Assembly: GCA_043731125.1 (NCBI GenBank)
Contig: JAYTJL010000005.1
Location: forward strand, 1 to 5,557
Origin: JAYTJL01 sp043731125
GTDB lineage: Bacteria > Patescibacteriota > Saccharimonadia > Saccharimonadales > UBA10212
Direction of reading: 5' to 3'
DNA length: 5,557 nucleotides
Each line of letters opens with the position of its first letter. Position 1 is the stretch's first letter. Under the pieces are notes generated by a model. It was not told where the DNA came from. It made no database searches and worked only from the letters and a program-made list of their open reading frames with translations. Positions 5,281 to 5,557 of this stretch are shown in pieces. The translations under genes were made by a program, and so were the position numbers.

Positions 5281-5406
5281 TAAGTGCTCAAGAGTCAACT
5301 AGAGCATAGAGCACAATGAGTGCTTGATAATTTGAGCATTGAATATTCAAGTTCACTGCTACACTCATTGACCACGTTGAACTAGTTGAGCATTGATAAA
5401 TAACCA
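5281..5406 (+). repeat. Degenerate repeat-rich spacer downstream of ftsX
   Basis: The spacer contains an exact 11-base direct repeat, TTGAGCATTGA, at 5332-5342 and 5386-5396, and neighbouring heptamers GAGCATA (5302) and GAGCACA (5309). The core AGCATTGA is the reverse complement of TCAATGCT in the ftsE-ftsX gap (4269-4276), so related words flank ftsX in opposite orientation. A small hairpin (AGCAC 5310-5314 with GTGCT 5320-5324) has no T-run, so it is not a standard terminator. The 7-base phase is weaker here than in the other gaps. Confidence 0.4.
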
Positions 5407-5430
5407 ACAACAGGTCTTGCACGGAAGGCC

Positions 5431-5436
5431 AAGGAG
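5431..5436 (+). promoter_or_regulatory. Shine-Dalgarno of the gene starting at 5441
   Basis: AAGGAG lies four bases before the ATG at 5441. This is somewhat close but favours that start over the next in-frame ATG at 5456, which would be 19 bases away. Confidence 0.65.
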
Positions 5437-5440
5437 TGTT

Positions 5441-5557
5441 ATGTTTAAAGCGTTAATGCAAAAACAAAAAATCGTTGTTCTAAAATCTAGAAGTAAGCTA
5501 GTCCGTTCCTCTCTGGTAGTGCTTGCGGTGCTGGTATCTGTTTTGTGGAGTGGCGTT
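5441..5557 (+). CDS. N-terminus of an exported or membrane-anchored protein, 3'-truncated by the window edge
   Basis: Only 39 residues are visible and the frame is open at the right edge. The first 22 residues are strongly basic (Lys3, 8, 10, 15, 19; Arg17, 22), followed by a hydrophobic stretch 'SSLVVLAVLVSVLWSGV' from residue 23. This is the layout of a Sec signal peptide with a long n-region, or of a signal anchor; the cleavage site, if any, lies beyond the window. The identity cannot be read from this part. In many bacteria FtsEX acts through a secreted coiled-coil protein or peptidoglycan hydrolase (EnvC-like, PcsB/CHAP or M23), sometimes encoded nearby. An exported protein directly after ftsX fits that role, but this is inference from position. 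The spacer to ftsX is 174 bases and no strong promoter was recognised in it. Confidence 0.7.
   Translation, partial: MFKALMQKQKIVVLKSRSKLVRSSLVVLAVLVSVLWSGV

Noticed and set aside
5310..5324. AGCAC-loop-GTGCT hairpin after ftsX as a terminator
   Set aside because: The stem is five to six pairs, not GC-rich enough, and is not followed by a T-run; more likely a by-product of the repeated words.
3372..5440. CRISPR array in the repeat-containing gaps
   Set aside because: The units are 7 bases and degenerate, without 24-40-base repeats or spacers of constant length, and no cas gene is present.

Overview
The window is a compact, single-strand stretch of a bacterial chromosome, all genes on the + strand, moderately AT-rich. 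It carries translation-termination and cell-division genes. Complete genes are prfB (release factor 2), an HD-domain hydrolase, a proline-rich single-pass membrane protein with a pseudopilin-like outer domain, ftsE and ftsX. Two partial genes lie at the edges: the C-terminus of an M16 peptidase-like protein (left) and the N-terminus of an exported or membrane-anchored protein (right). TGA is a normal stop (M16-like gene and ftsE) and a full RF2 is present, so the code is standard table 11. The mix of genes, the proline-rich tail plus pseudopilin-like domain, and the degenerate intergenic words suggest a Patescibacteria/CPR genome, most likely Candidatus Saccharibacteria (TM7). That assignment is inference; Actinobacteria and Firmicutes also keep prfB next to ftsEX.

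Layout: 2-346 M16-like C-terminus; 394-1467 prfB, with no programmed frameshift; 1550-2404 HD-domain protein; 2529-3371 membrane protein, apparently starting at a non-canonical ATA codon with a good Shine-Dalgarno; 3481-4161 ftsE, with an extended -10 promoter so close to its ATG that the mRNA is probably leaderless; 4322-5266 ftsX, starting at GTG; 5441 to the end, start of an exported protein, possibly the extracellular partner of FtsEX.

The familiar prfB-ftsE-ftsX neighbourhood is interrupted by the HD and membrane-protein genes, and ftsE and ftsX are separated by 160 bases instead of overlapping. The three intergenic gaps around ftsE and ftsX (3372-3480, 4162-4321, 5267-5440) contain degenerate words in a 7-base rhythm, resembling short tandemly repeated heptamer elements. 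No known mobile element, CRISPR array, tRNA or rRNA is visible. The points most worth checking are the ATA start, the leaderless ftsE promoter and the heptamer arrays.
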